The notes: generated from the letters alone by a model not told the origin. A DNA stretch of 64,000 nucleotides from Ryuthela nishihirai (GCA_038380435.1 JAWZYU010000017.1:21017283-21081282), one strand, 5' to 3'; positions 23,440 to 36,014 are shown, numbered from the stretch's first letter. A program made the numbers and translations.

Positions 23440-24170
23440 AGGGTAGATGCACAAATTCGGACAATGATGACAGAGCTTCGAAGACCTCCCTCATGCAGGA
23501 AGACCAAAATAGGTGTGAACAAGAGAACCATTGTCTCTGTTCATGAACTCATTAAGGAAAACCCACACGTCACCATTTAGGTGACGTGTGGGTTTTCACA
23601 CCACCTTCTGCACCCAGCAAATATGTTAGGTTGCAGAAGTTGAACCGTGTCCCCAAATCCTCAGACAAGACTTTTGCTCAAGTAAGAGAATGTTCACAAT
23701 TTTTTTTTCAATTCCCAAGGAGTGGTAGTCATGGATACCATACTTGAAAAAAAAAATTATTATAAATGGCCAATACTACACCAACATTGTTTTGCCAAGA
23801 ATGGTTAAAGAGATGAAGGAACAGCATTCAGCAACAGACATATCAAGTATTTTCCTTCTTCATGACAATGCCAGTGCTTACAAAACCCAGCAAGTTACAG
23901 CCTATCTGGAGCAGTAAAAAATCAAACAACTACCTCATCCTGCATATTCACCTGATCTTGTACCATGTGATTTTTGTTTGTTTCCAAAAATTAAAAAGGA
24001 ACTTTCTGGAAAGCTTTTTTCAGGGGTGGAAGATCTTGCAAAATACATTCATTCAGAGTTGTGAAGTATTCTCCAATGGTAGTTACCACCAAGCATTCCA
24101 GAATTGTTGTAGATGTCTGCAATTTTTCATAGGTGCTGGAGGGGAGTACTTTGAAGGAGAGTAAAAGTAT
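23440..24170 (+). mobile_element. Mariner-like transposon relic
   Basis: Fragments read EDLPHAGRPK (near 23480), NKRTIVSVHELIKENPH (near 23520), then VVMDTILEKK, FLLHDNASAYKTQQVTAYLE (second catalytic Asp, near 23850-23915), HPAYSPDLVPCDFCLFPKIK (third region, near 23935-23995), and GGEYFEGE before a stop at about 24164. Several frameshifts, one in-frame stop and a 39-bp hairpin (23558-23596) break it. It lies just upstream of exon e. Confidence 0.85.
23558..23596. repeat. Hairpin inside the mariner relic
   Basis: Perfect 16-base arms (AAAACCCACACGTCAC and its complement) surround CATTTAG. The right arm replaces expected transposase sequence. Confidence 0.92.
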
Positions 24171-24378
24171 TGTTGAGTTAAGTGCAATGGTTTTTGTTCT
24201 GCAGATGCATGTCAAGAACTTTTTGAATGCCTCTTGTTGCATGATTGAATTGCAATTTATGCCTTCACTGACATATCTTGAGTTCATGTGTTTAAATTCT
24301 AGTTTATATATCATTTACTGTAATTTGCTTTGTGTTTCTTTAGGCTAGTATTATATATTATCTTGGTTTTTGTTTCAG

Positions 24379-24645
24379 ATTAAAAAGGAAAAAGGAGAAA
24401 TGCTCTCTAATTTATTAAAGGAAAAGGAGCAAACAACTGAGGAAAAACAAGTAGAAATAACTAATCTAAAGATGAAAATAAAAGAACAAGACAGTGAAAT
24501 AACTTCTCTTGGATTACAGTTAGAAGAAATGAGAGCTAAGTTAGAATTTCAGACTAAAAATGGTAGTTCCCTTCGCAATGAATTTGAAAGCCAAATATTA
24601 CAGCTCCAAGCACAATGCAATAAACTGTTAAATGAAAAAGATGAG
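24379..24645 (+). CDS. Coiled-coil protein, exon e (89 codons)
   Basis: Acceptor TTGTTTCAG, donor GTATGT, phase 0-0. It encodes IKKEKGEMLSNLLKEKEQ... through ...CNKLLNEKDE. It matches exon c in length (89 codons) and exon d in the internal pattern (D-S-E-I-T-S-L-G against E-S-E-I-L-Q-L-N, then L-E-E-M). It is the last of the five similar exons, and the following intron is 14 kb. Confidence 0.9.
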
Positions 24646-25760
24646 GTATGTTTAAAAGCAAAACAAAATTTGCATTGATTTTTTCCCCTGCAGTAGCTAA
24701 TGATATTCTGAGATTGAAATTTATTATTCTTATTAAAGCAATAAAGATTTACAATTTAAACTGATGAATTATATTATCATGTATGCACTCTAGATTATAT
24801 ACATACAAAAATCGAGTTTTTTTTTATATTCTTTAGGAGGCTAATATTTGCATGATCTCAATCATCAGATGTTATTGATGAGTATTTCTAAGAGGAGGTA
24901 ACATCTGTTGTGTGTCAGAACTAATTATCACCTCTTGAAATATGTTAACATTCCAAAACTGTTTTATGCATCAGAACCAATGATCATGTTCAGCAATCTA
25001 ATTTCAATTTCAGTAATGACTTCCTGTATTATGCTGTAAATAACCTTGCAATTCAAAGCATGTTCAATAATCATTACTATATCTCAGAAATATGTGACTA
25101 GTTATTGAAAAAAATCATGTATTAATGTCCTTTGAAGAACATAATGGAAAGTAAGAATTCTGTTTTGTACCATCTAAAAGTGCAAACAGGATAAGAAAAG
25201 AAGAATTAGATAGTGGAATCTTTGTTGCTTAAATTGTAAAAGTCTTTTTCACTTTAATTGTATAAGAGCTGATTTATTAGTTTATTCCTTCATTTTATTT
25301 GCAATGAGTATTAAACTAGCTTATATTTCTTTTAAAAATTAAATATTTTTAAGTTTGATTTCTATGTGGTACAATCCAGAGTACAGAAAATTGAGGGATC
25401 AGGAGCTATGAAAAACTGGTTGATACTTATCAAAAATTTATGTTATAAAAATTTTATCTTAAACATAGAGTTAACTCTATTACCACTGTTAATTTAAATT
25501 GAATTAAAACATTGGTTATACAGTACTACTGTGTGCAGGTCATGACAAAAGATATAAATATATATATCATATACTTTAGTATCTGAATTTGCTTCTATCT
25601 GATATTCCTGCTAGTAACTAAATGCGAACTTTTTATTGTGAAGTTTAGGCTGAATCCAGTGACGTATTGATTGATACCAGTGTCCACATACAGTTTGAAC
25701 TTTGTTTCAAAATGCAAAAATATATTCAGTAAAATCTATTTTAGAATAAAATTGCTTAAA
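24646..25760. other. Intron, nothing recognised
   Basis: AT-rich sequence without repeats that I could place. Confidence 0.45.
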
Positions 25761-25761
25761 A

Positions 25762-25915
25762 TTTTGATTCAGTTATTTTTTTTGTCATTTTTTGATTGAA
25801 AACTATATTTAATGTTGTAGTCTTGTATTTTTTAGTGTTCACAACAAGCTGTTTTTTTTTTTTTGTTTTTTTTTTTTTTTCAGTTTTGCACATTTTGCAG
25901 TTTAACAAGATGCTC
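25762..25915 (+). repeat. Local direct repeat, copy 1 (with poly-T)
   Basis: AATTTTGATTCAGTTATTTT through TTTAACAAGATGC matches 27331-27465 in the same orientation. This copy contains a long T-tract (25852-25880) where the other has a G-run. Confidence 0.7.
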
Positions 25916-26044
25916 ACAGTGTTTTTTTAACAAATCTTATTTTCACCTTCTTATGGGAAGAGTTCATTTTCACTGTATGTGTGTATGCATGCAACCATAA
26001 TCTGTTATAATGAAGAGTAAGTTAGTTTAAAGAATATGAACCAA

Positions 26045-26830
26045 AGAAAAACATTCCATGAGCCCATCAATAGTAAATTTGCAGATTACTTCTAGACATA
26101 GAATTCAAGAAATACTTTGGCAGGAAAAATTAGTTTTGCTGTGAATGGGATTTGAACCCATATCTCCCAGTTATATGCCAGATATTCTCACCACTAAATT
26201 ATCAATGGCTAAATCATTTATCCACCAATTTGTGACTATAAATCTTTTTGATCTTGTCACAAATGGCACCATCTGTTATTTGGAGCGACAACCTTTCAAT
26301 ATTGCTCAGGAGCGGTGTTGGAATTTTATTTTGGAATTGTTAATATATTTCTTGAATTCCTATATCTAGAGGTAATCTGTATTTACTGTTGATTGATTCT
26401 TTAATTTTGCTTTAGTGTGAGTGACTCCAATTTAACACCACTTCTGAGTAAAATTGAAAGGTTGGCATTCCTAATCACAGATGGCGTCATGAGCAACAAG
26501 ATCAGCAAGATTTATAGTCACATTTTCTTTTTAAGCAAATAAGGTGTTCCCCTACACAAGGGACAAAGATAACTGAGAAGCTCTGTTGAGCTTGTCCTGA
26601 TTCCTCATACAACATGCAAACACATACACAGGGACCTGCTGGTTTAGTAGTCAGGTATGATAACCACTAGACCAGGTGGCTATTCTGTCAAATAAAAGGC
26701 AGATAAATGAACTAGCCGTTGATAGTTTAGAGCTGAGAATATACAGCATGTAACTGGGAGATGTTGGTTGAGTTCCCACTCGTGGCAAAACTAATTTTTT
26801 CTACCAAAATATTTCATGCACCCTTCTTTG
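26045..26830. repeat. Cluster of inverted tRNA-like repeat fragments (family C)
   Basis: Positions 26063-26130 match 26345-26400 in reverse, and 26230-26330 match 26420-26520 in reverse (shared TTTATAGTCACA and ATTGAAAGGTTG). GGGATTTGAACCCATATCTCCCAG at 26147-26170, read in reverse, resembles a tRNA T-arm, and 26630-26690 is also tRNA-like. I read this as several head-to-head fragments of a third SINE. No intact tRNA gene is supported. Confidence 0.55.
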
Positions 26831-27330
26831 GCTCATGGCCTTCTACAACAATGGGAGCATAGCTGTATTACTGATTAACATATTTAGTTCAGTAAAATTG
26901 TTAAAGTCAGAAAAGGGATATTTTCATTCTGAAAGAATGCTTAGATTTCAGATTGACCAGATGAAACAATATAGTAAAAGGAGAATGCATATAGATTTTT
27001 GTTTCCAGGCATCTTATGGGAATTTGGCAGTTGGTAACTTTTCTCTAACCTATAGAAGAGGTAAAATTTTTTTTTAGTATTTTGGAATGTAAGCATATAA
27101 ATATTTCGTTTATTGTTGTTATCAGAAATTTGGATAGAGTAATATGGATTTTATACATCAATCTCAGAAATTGCCCATTCTGACAATTCCATGACCCTTA
27201 ATTGGACAGTTTTGGAAGTCACAGCTATTGGTATATCTATTTAGTGCACAGTCTTCAGCTGTTTAAGTATAGTGACTTTTGTTTATGCTGGCTTATTTAT
27301 TTAATTATTTGTTAACTGCATTCATACGTG

Positions 27331-27465
27331 AAATTTTGATGCAGTTATTTTCTCTTTTTGTCATTTTTTGATTGAGAACTGTATTTAATGTTGTAGCCTT
27401 GTAATCATTTTGGAGGAGGTGGGGGGGGGGGGGTTATACATTTTGCAATTTAACAAGATGCAATT
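27331..27465 (+). repeat. Local direct repeat, copy 2 (with G-run)
   Basis: The partner of 25762-25915, about 1.57 kb downstream. A 13-base G-run (27421-27433) replaces the poly-T. Confidence 0.7.
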
Positions 27466-27639
27466 TCTTTAATGATATCCTCTAGATTTATTAAATCTAA
27501 ATTGTTTCTAAAATATATTGTAATTCCTAGAATTTAATCTGAAGTTATTATTTTTATGAGTGGAAAAATTATGCTAAATTTGTATATTATGAAAACATCG
27601 CAGTACATTTGCATCCACTATCTATAGTTTTGGTTTAAC

Positions 27640-27935
27640 TGGTTGTCTAGATTTGAGTTCCCACTGGGCTTCCAATGAGATATTTTTCACTAGCCTTCAC
27701 TCTGCCTCAATGAGAAAGGAGGCATCAATGTGCTCTTAAGGCCCCAGCCATCGGTTGGAATGCTAAGACATGGTCCCATGTGCAGGAGAGCTATACTCTA
27801 TAATTGTTTAAGATGATGGAGGCTGCATTATGTGTCTTAACTGTTATCAAATGGACTTTTCACTATCTAGTTCTTATCCTTTGGAGTATTTGTGCACAAA
27901 ATTGATGCTCAAAAGTAAAATAACCCAACCTTCGC
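27640..27935 (+). mobile_element. SINE family A, old 5'-truncated copy
   Basis: B-box-like GATTTGAGTTCCCACTGGG, then AGACATGGTCCCATGTGCAGG and the end AAGTAAAATAACCCAACC follow the family A order with many substitutions. Confidence 0.75.
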
Positions 27936-28440
27936 TTCCTATAGTGTTAGTGTGATAATATGTAAAAGTGTCAGCTCCACTGTACGGAATTATTAGCTAG
28001 TGATAATTGTTAGTGTTTTCAAGATGTAAATTAATAGTTTAAGATTTATAAGGTGTAAAAATCTTTCTAGTTTTTTTTTTCTTTTGGATATGTGTTTTTT
28101 AACTGAAGCTCCTAATTTTAAGACATCATGTGAAATTTATTAAACTTTACATTTTATTTCACAATTGGGTAAATGTGTTATTTGCAATTAGAGGTTACTA
28201 AATGTTTGGACCCTTTAGATGAACATATGTTTAGAAATTGCCATTGTATCTTTTGATATCAATCCATTGTATATTTTGATATCAGCCACACCTTTATCAT
28301 TTGAATACATTTCATCTGTCTGAAGAGGGGTTATGGAATTATAATAAATACAGGGAAATGTGGCATTTTATTTGTTTCCACATGTAAAAAGTAGTTTATT
28401 TTTAAAAGCACAACAAGATGAAATTGGATAAACTCAGCCA
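27936..28440. other. Intron, nothing recognised
   Basis: AT-rich sequence without matches. Confidence 0.4.
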
Positions 28441-28469
28441 TATATTTTGCTACTATATTGTTTACTAGC

Positions 28470-28880
28470 AGATTTTCCTGGTGTTGCTTGGAGCTGAAAG
28501 TCTTTAAAATATAGAGTAGATGGCACTCCCAATTCCTCACAATTCCATTTGGCATACAATTCATAACAATACCCCCCCCCCTTCAGAATCTTGGTAAGAA
28601 TAATAGGGGTAAAAAAATTATTAAACTTATTTAAATTTAATGCATTTTTCAAGAATGTTTTAAAGACCTGTAAAATGTAGGGAAAATGTTACACTGCATT
28701 AGAAATCCAGTCTCTTGCTCCATCTTTTACATTTTTCCACAATTATTGTGTCTCTTGCTCGCCCCCCCTCGATTTTTTTTTCTAGATCCAGGCCTGCTGT
28801 AAAGTATATAATAGATGGTACTCCCTATGTTGTGAGCTTTGATTTGGCATAAAGAACATTACAATCAATCCCCTCCCCCA
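28470..28880. repeat. Dispersed repeat D, two diverged units
   Basis: TAGATGGCACTCCC...TTTGGCATAC (28515-28560) recurs as TAGATGGTACTCCC...TTTGGCATAA (28810-28855). The intervening part (28640-28800) resembles 53745-53905 through AGACCTGTAAAATGTAGGG and TTTTTCTAGATC. The class is unknown; it is possibly an old LINE or SINE tail. Confidence 0.5.
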
Positions 28881-28945
28881 CCAGTTAAAATTTTCTCTCT
28901 CCCTTTTAGAGGAGGAAGGAAATGGTTAACTAATGAAATTACTCA

Positions 28946-29196
28946 GACACCGATGGGCTTGGAAAGGCCGCCATCCATCGGATGGGAGCTGAGCTGTGGC
29001 CCGTGTGCAGGAGAGCCATACACTGTGCATGTTAAAGAACACACTGGATGGCCTTGACAGGTGGCTACCATCTGTCTCCCAACAGTTGTTCCAGTAGGTC
29101 CCCTCCCCCCAGCCTCCTCTGAGCCTTTGGGGTCCTTGTGACTTGGCCATTTAGCCCATTGTGTGCAAAAGAGTGTCACTCAGAGGTAACCCAACC
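28946..29196 (+). mobile_element. SINE family A, 5'-truncated copy
   Basis: It begins abruptly at ACACCGATGGGCTTGG, lacking the tRNA-like head, and runs to AGGTAACCCAACC. The remaining body is close to the young copies. Confidence 0.85.
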
Positions 29197-29462
29197 TAAA
29201 GCCTTGCTCAGATAATTGAACTTTCCAAATCATTTCATACCCACCAGAGTTCCTCGAATACAATTTACCAAGCATATGTAACTTTATAGCAAAGGAAAAT
29301 ATTAAATATGATTTAAGTTGCACAAAAAAATGTATAGATACTATGAAAAGATATTATTAAAACATTATTAATTAACATTTTATGAGATGTACATTAATTA
29401 GCTTTTACATATTTATCTAAATAGGTTATTTGCTTATAACTAAAATTATAATTAATAATTAA

Positions 29463-30032
29463 TTAATTATAATTGAATTACCTCAATCAGTTTTTTTTTA
29501 ATATGTTTATTTTTCAGGGGTATGCAAACTTTGCATTCACAAAACTTTGAATATTCCTTATCTTGAAATTCATATTTTCTCTAACTGATAAATACCTTAA
29601 AAAATATTATTATTTCAGTAGGATTTAAAATTATTCTTGTTTTATTGAGGTCATGTTTATTGATTAGAGTAACTAAAAAATTAAATGCATTTATTAGTAA
29701 AAATGTTCTAAAATTAATCAGTTGATTTGAAGAAATGAAATATTTTAACCTGAACTAAATTGAAAGTATTGTAATTTAATTTTCATGATTTTAAGAACAT
29801 TATGTATTTTGTTATGTATAATTTGGTGCTTCGTACTGATCTATATTATGTTTTTATGCATTTTTTTTTACTATTTAATAAAAATTGCTGAAAAGTGCTC
29901 ATTTGACCAATGCATGTGAGATGCTGATGGTTCACTAAAGTATGTTCAGTTGAATATATTATTCCAATATGGAATTTGGACTATCTAGTCAAATCTTGGA
30001 TGTTCAGCTGAACCCTTTGTTTATTCAAGTTT
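29463..30032 (+). repeat. Local duplication, blocks A then B
   Basis: Block A (29463-29842) matches 31924-32287 and block B (29858-30032) matches 31242-31421, all in the same orientation with few differences. The two blocks are adjacent here but in reverse order and 500 bp apart in the second location. Confidence 0.85.
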
Positions 30033-30100
30033 AAACATTCAAATTTATTCTTAGTTTTCAAAGCTTTCATTGCACCAAAGAATCTTGTATTGCACTCGAG

Positions 30101-30220
30101 CTTGATTAAAATGACTTCAGTTTCCACAGAAATGTTCTTGCTTAATTAGAACAACTTCAATTTCCACAGAAACGCTCATGCTTAATTATAATGACTTCAA
30201 TTTCCACAGAAATACTTTTG
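30101..30220 (+). repeat. Three 40-bp tandem repeats
   Basis: Units start at 30101, 30141 and 30181, each containing ACTTCARTTTCCACAGAAA, with a few substitutions between them. Confidence 0.9.
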
Positions 30221-30334
30221 CTCTTTACCCAGTAGACTGAACAATGACTTTATCATGTGAAAGCAGAAATGAATTATTTTGTTGCATTCCTTATTTCAAA
30301 TTTATTGGTGGCAATAGTTGTTTCAAGTAGCTTT

Positions 30335-30565
30335 CGACCATTAATATTAAGTCTATGAGGATTTCGAGAAATTCAAACCAGTCTGCATTGGTTTTGGTTG
30401 ACCCCAGCTGGTTGGCACGCATAGTCATATCTATTCCCCTGGGTGAAGGGAATGTTCATGCAAATTTTGGTGCTTCTAACTTTTCTGGGGGTGAAGTGCA
30501 TAAGGGGACTAACAACATACACACAAACAAACAGACAAACAAACTTTCTTCTTTATATGTTAGAT
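30335..30565 (+). mobile_element. Probable 3' end of a non-LTR retroelement
   Basis: GTTCATGCAAATTTTGGTGC followed by an (ACAAACA)-type run (30518-30545) and a short AT-rich end resembles the 3' tails of some LINEs and their SINEs. No coding sequence remains. Confidence 0.45.
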
Positions 30566-30570
30566 TTTGG

Positions 30571-31239
30571 TTTAATAGTCTGAACATTTATATAAGATGA
30601 AAATGGATAAGTCTATCAGTGAAATGGAAGTTGCCAATCCATCATTGGGTTTGGGTAGTATATTACTAATTGTATAAATATATTTAGATTAGAATGTTAA
30701 GCATTGTATGAAATTTTATTCTCTATATATATTCATTTCATTAGTATTCCTTAAAGTTACTTATATTTTGTTTCATTTTCCTGTAAGCTTTTTTTGTTTA
30801 AACATAAAATCAAGTTTTACCAAACTTTTTCTTCAAAAAAAATTCATATATTGCAATTTACATAATTAATATATGAAATGAATTCAAATGATGAATTTGT
30901 TGTTGTGCTTGAATTCCAAAAGCATATTAGCCTGAGCAGTTTTTTGTGTGGCCAAAGAACACTGAATTTTAACAAATTATGTAATGCATTTCTGATTTTT
31001 GCAAGTGGTAACAAGTCTATGCTTTTAAAGTGTCATTATGATATACAGCATATCAAAATATTTAATTGCAAAAATATTATCATTTGAATGTTTAAGGATT
31101 GCATAGAGGATTCATAATCTTAAGGATTGCATAGACTCAGTATAATGGCCCTTAATATAAAGTAAAATCTACCAAAGATGAACAACTTCCATTTAGAATA
31201 AAAGTAGTTTTAGCAGGTGATAACTGAGTGCAGATCTAA
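30571..31239. other. Intron, nothing recognised
   Basis: AT-rich sequence without matches. Confidence 0.4.
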
Positions 31240-31241
31240 AA

Positions 31242-32287
31242 GGCATTTTTTTTTTACTATTTTAATAAAAATTGCTGAAAAGGGCTCATTTGACCAGATG
31301 CATGTGAGATGCTGATGGTTCACTAAAGTATGTTCAGTTGAATATATTATTCCAATATGGAATTTGGACTATCTAATCAAATCTTGGATGTTCCTTTGAA
31401 CCCTTTGTTTATTCAAGTGTTTGGCCAGTTTCATATTTAATGCATTTCTAATTTGCATTAGTTCACATCTTGATATTTTATCATGTTTTAATTTCTACAC
31501 TTGAATACCTAAAGGAATTGATCACATGGGTCTCTACTCTATGGGTCAAGGTGAGAAAGTTAATATATACTTACCCTGAAATTTTGTTTTATAAAAATGA
31601 TAAGTACATAAATGTTTTAAAAATATATGAAATTCCCCCCACTTAACCTGAGGAAAAAGAGTGGATGCCTGTGATCTACATGTATTTGTTATAATTAAGT
31701 TGTAATCTTATTTATGGTTAAAACTTCTTATAATTAGATTAAAATCTCTTTTGCTTACATTGATGCAGACGAATAAGGTAAGAACAGATTTTTAATGTGT
31801 CTTTGTGGTTTGAGTGTAATGAATAAATAGACCGAAGTAAAAGGTTGCATTCTGATTTTATTTAAACAAATTCAAATTTTAATATATATTGTGTCAAACT
31901 AATTACTTGACAAATGATAAAACATTATTATAATTAAATTATCTCAATCAGTTTTTTATATTTTGCAGGGGTATGCAAACTTTGCATTCACAAAACTTTG
32001 AATATTCCTTACCTTGAAATTTATATTTTCTCTAACTGATAATGCCTTAAAAATGTTATTTCAGAAGGATTTAAAATTATTCTTGTTATATTAAGATCGT
32101 GTTTATTGATTAGAATAACTAAAAAATTAAATACATTTATTGTAAAAATGCTCCAAAATTAATCAGTTGGTTTGAAGAAATGAAATATTTTAACCTGAAC
32201 TAAATTGAAAGTATTGTAATATAATTTTCATGATTTTAAGAACATTATGTATTTTGTTATGTATAATTTGGTGCTTCATACTGATAT
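31242..32287 (+). repeat. Local duplication, blocks B' then A'
   Basis: B' (31242-31421) and A' (31924-32287) are the partners of the blocks at 29463-30032, in permuted order. The segment between them (31422-31923) has no match in the window. Confidence 0.85.
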
Positions 32288-34539
32288 GTTTCTAAGCTGT
32301 TTTTTTGTTTCGTTTTAATAACCTGTCATCTTGGAAGATATTCCAATAGAAATACTGCATTCTTAGAAAAAACCAGTGTAATCAATACATCATCATCAAC
32401 AATTATCATTTCAGCACATTCTTCTATCAGGGCTTAACTGCATATCAGATAGCATTCTCAATTCAATCATTTTATTTGAGTTAATGTCAGTAGTACTTGG
32501 TTTAAGGAAATGAAGGTAGTTAGAGGAATTTAAAATGTAAAAATAAAAGGAGTAAAAACATTAAACATTGCTTTATCCTTAACAACACAGTTTGAAATGG
32601 AGGGTGTCACTGGTCATCTTAATAATAAAGAATATTAAATTAATATTTTACTTGGACAAATTTAAAGTACAAGCTGCTGGTGTCTGTGTATCAGGATTGT
32701 CACCTGTTTTATATTTCCTGGGGCAATCCAGAATTTCAATAATTTGCCCACATCCTGCACAGACAATGTTCAAGGTGTAAAATGTCCCAAATTTTGTATT
32801 TTTCTATTTTTTTTTTAATCAGAAAATTGGAAATACATTAATACCTTGATTCTATATTAGGCCTTTTTAGTTAATGCCAAAATGATCATATTATGAAAGG
32901 ACATAAAGTGAAAAAATTATGCATGTTTGCAGTATGATGAAAAAAATTAATATTGTAAAACCATTGAAGCGTTTTTGTAACCATAATATAAAACCATGTA
33001 TATTTAATATTTCACACATCAAAAAGTTACTTTATTTCATCTGTGCATGAAGAGTGCAATGACTAAATGACCACATTTTCAGGAGAGTTGCTTTTCTCTA
33101 CCTTTGCGCTTTTAAAAATATTTTTCGGTAAATATGGCTCAATGCTCCTTTTTAAGATTAACCACTCGCTCTAAATTTTTTGGTTGGTTACCTTTTACTT
33201 TTGGATTATTAAAAATGTTATGTCGAAATGAGAACTTTATTTCAGAATTTTTTATAACAATTTTTACTTTGTCACTTTGCAAACATTGGAAATCTGGTCA
33301 CTTTAGTGAAAACAGGAAATCATTTGCATGGGGAAAAATTTCAAAAATCATCAAATTTTATTTTTTACTTCAATCATTGTTTTTTTTTGGTTTTGACCCT
33401 GCTCAATAGAGAAGGCATCCAAATATAAAATATATGTGTTTATATTATGGGTGAGAGGGGGTCCCCTTACAGTGGTTGTAGCTTAACAAAAACTTTTAAT
33501 GTCAGGACAAAACTTCAATGGCATCATCCAAAGTATTTGGTATACCATATAAGCAGGTTGAAGAAAGGTCATTTAAAAAATCCCCCAAATTTTTTTGATG
33601 CCAAAAAAATTTGAAAAATATCGTATTTTTTTATGTCATTTGAAAAGTCCCAAATTCTTTGACATCATCTGGAAACTGTCCTGAATTGTTCAGTCTCCAA
33701 AGTGGCAACCCTGTTGTAAATTGATTACACTAAAAGATCTTCACTGAAAATATATTAGTAAAAACCGAAAGAAAAAAAAAATTCAAATGTAATAGTATGG
33801 GTTAGTATTTTTTAGAGCTGAGATACAAACTTATTGGCATTTTATACTGTTAATTGAAAAACTTAAAACAAGATCTATGCATGTGAGTTACCCATTTACC
33901 AATGATGATTTATTTATGTATCACTTGAAGATTGAGCTTGACAGGAACCAGTCAGAATCTTTTCATTCTGAGAAATTATAATCTGAAGAGACCATACAGT
34001 TCTCTCCATCAGTAAATAATTGTATTTTCCATCACCTGAAATTTGAACTCAGTTATGCTGCAATTACTGCTAAATAATGCAATATCATTTTAACTCTGGT
34101 GTCAGTGTAAACCCCTTATTGGAGGCTAATTTCACCAAGATCTAATATTGACTTAAACTGTGATTTGCACATTTTTGATCCTCTAAAACAGCCATGAAAG
34201 GAAGTTTGAGTCAAAGGAAATGTTCAATGCATTGTCAGAGAGGTTTACCTGCACCAGTCAAGTTGCTAGGAAAGAGAGTATCATATTGCTAATTTCTGGA
34301 TACAAATGTCTCAATAGACATGCCAAATTTGAACAGATCAATAAATGATTTAAACTTAATTTCTGACTTCCACTTTTCATTTAAATGACTCTTAATAATA
34401 TAGTTCTTTCAAAATATTTAGTTACAGCATCAAACTATCATTGCACAAATGAAGCTGACTACCTAACAAAGTCATTCATTATAATTCTAAGACATTTCTG
34501 ATACATTTAAAGTCTGAAATAAATGCACAAGATAATGTA
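32288..34539. other. Long intron segment, little recognised
   Basis: A possible hAT right end (GTGGCAACCCTG) lies near 33702 without a recognised left end. The rest is AT-rich and unassigned. Confidence 0.4.
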
Positions 34540-34830
34540 ATTCATTTGTGCACTGGAATCATAATCTGATGCTCCGAAGTTCAAATCTCAACTGTGCCAG
34601 GCTTGAAATTTTTCTATGTTCACACTACTTTTCATTAAAAAAAGAGGACATTTATAGGGTTGAAAAGGTTTCCATCTATTAAATGCAACATTAAATCAAT
34701 GGCACGAGATCACATTGCAAAATACATTGGAAGGCCTTAAATCAAGACTTTGATCTGTCCCTAACAACTGTCAAGGTCTTATTTCCTGATCCTTGTGACT
34801 GAACCAAGTTCTATTTCACAATAATTGTGT
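34540..34830 (+). mobile_element. SINE family A, very old copy
   Basis: AATCATAATCTGATGCTCCG, AAGTTCAAATCTCAACTG and CCTTGTGACTGAACC can be laid along family A, but conservation is weak. Confidence 0.45.
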
Positions 34831-34848
34831 TTGCACACCTTTGCTGAG

Positions 34849-35155
34849 CAGGAACTACTGACTTAGTCAGTAGTGTGCCAGGATTGTAATCTGTATTTCC
34901 AAGATTCGAGTTCCAACTGTGCCTGCTTTGAGAATTTTCTCCATTAACCCTCATTCATCTCTCAGTGAGAAAGGGACACTGATGATTTTGGGAAGGCCAC
35001 TGTCATCAAATGAGATATTTAGTTGTGGTGCTGTATGCAGGAGACATATTAAAGAACATTCTGAATGGACTTTACAAGAAGCTGCCATCTCTCTCCTAAT
35101 AGTTATCCAGTGGATTTCATTTTCTAACCTTCTCTGAGCCCTTTAAGTTCTTATT
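34849..35155 (+). mobile_element. SINE family A, old copy
   Basis: GACTTAGTCAGTAGTGTGCC, AGATTCGAGTTCC, GAAGGCCACTGTCATC and TTCTCTGAGCCC preserve the family order. Confidence 0.75.
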
Positions 35156-35166
35156 AATTATCACAG

Positions 35167-35530
35167 GAGTGCTCTCATATAGTAGTGTACCAGGCTCATA
35201 ATTGGTAGCTTCCAAGTTCGAGTCTCAATTGTGTCATTGTCAAAATTTATCTCCACTAAACTCTCACACTGGTTTTGTTCAGAATGGGGACACCAGTGGA
35301 CTTGGAAAGGCTGCTGTCCATCAGATGGGATGCTCAACTATGGCCTCATGTACAGGAGAATCACACCCTGAATATGCTGAATGGCCTTGATGGGAGGCTT
35401 CCAAGTCTTGTAACAGTTGTTTAATGGGTCCACTTCCCCTACCAAATTCTGAGCCTTTGTTATTGTTGTGGCCTGGTCATTTAGCCCATTGTGTGCATAA
35501 AAGTACCACTCAGAGGTAAGCAATCCAATC
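35167..35530 (+). mobile_element. SINE family A, old copy
   Basis: It follows the previous copy directly. GTAGTGTACCAGGCTCATAA, AAGTTCGAGTCTC, GGAAAGGCTGCTGTCC and CACTCAGAGGTAAGCAATCC identify it. With the two upstream copies it makes three SINEs in one orientation within 1 kb. Confidence 0.85.
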
Positions 35531-36014
35531 TAACACCTTTTTTTGGGGGTGGGGAACCCTTGAAATCTCTAAACTTTATTACTTCTAGGGATAAAGCTTT
35601 TTTAAAATCTCAGGAATATTGATTGCATATTTATGATAATATATAATTCAAATATTTTAACCTTTTGATAAATATGTGGTTTAACAACTTTCAAAGCAAA
35701 TTTTTGTATAGATTCCATTGTTTTGTACTTTCACTAATTATAGTTAATTATATGTTAAATAATTATAAGTTTTCTCCTTGTAATGAATTTAAATTTATGT
35801 ACTTAGAAAGTCATTCCATATGTGTGATTAATCACACATGCTAGGATTAGAACTGCCATAACTCGTAAAGCATACAAATTAATTCTGTTTCTTGAACATG
35901 GATGTTGAAAGTCCCTACATTTCAAACTGAAAGATAGACCCTGACAGCAGTTATAGAACATTAATGCAAACTCTTTGGTTAATTAAGTAACAAAGCATGC
36001 TAACCACTCAACCC

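Noticed and set aside
33695..33725. hAT right end GTGGCAACCCTG
   Set aside because: No left end was found upstream, so no element could be bounded.
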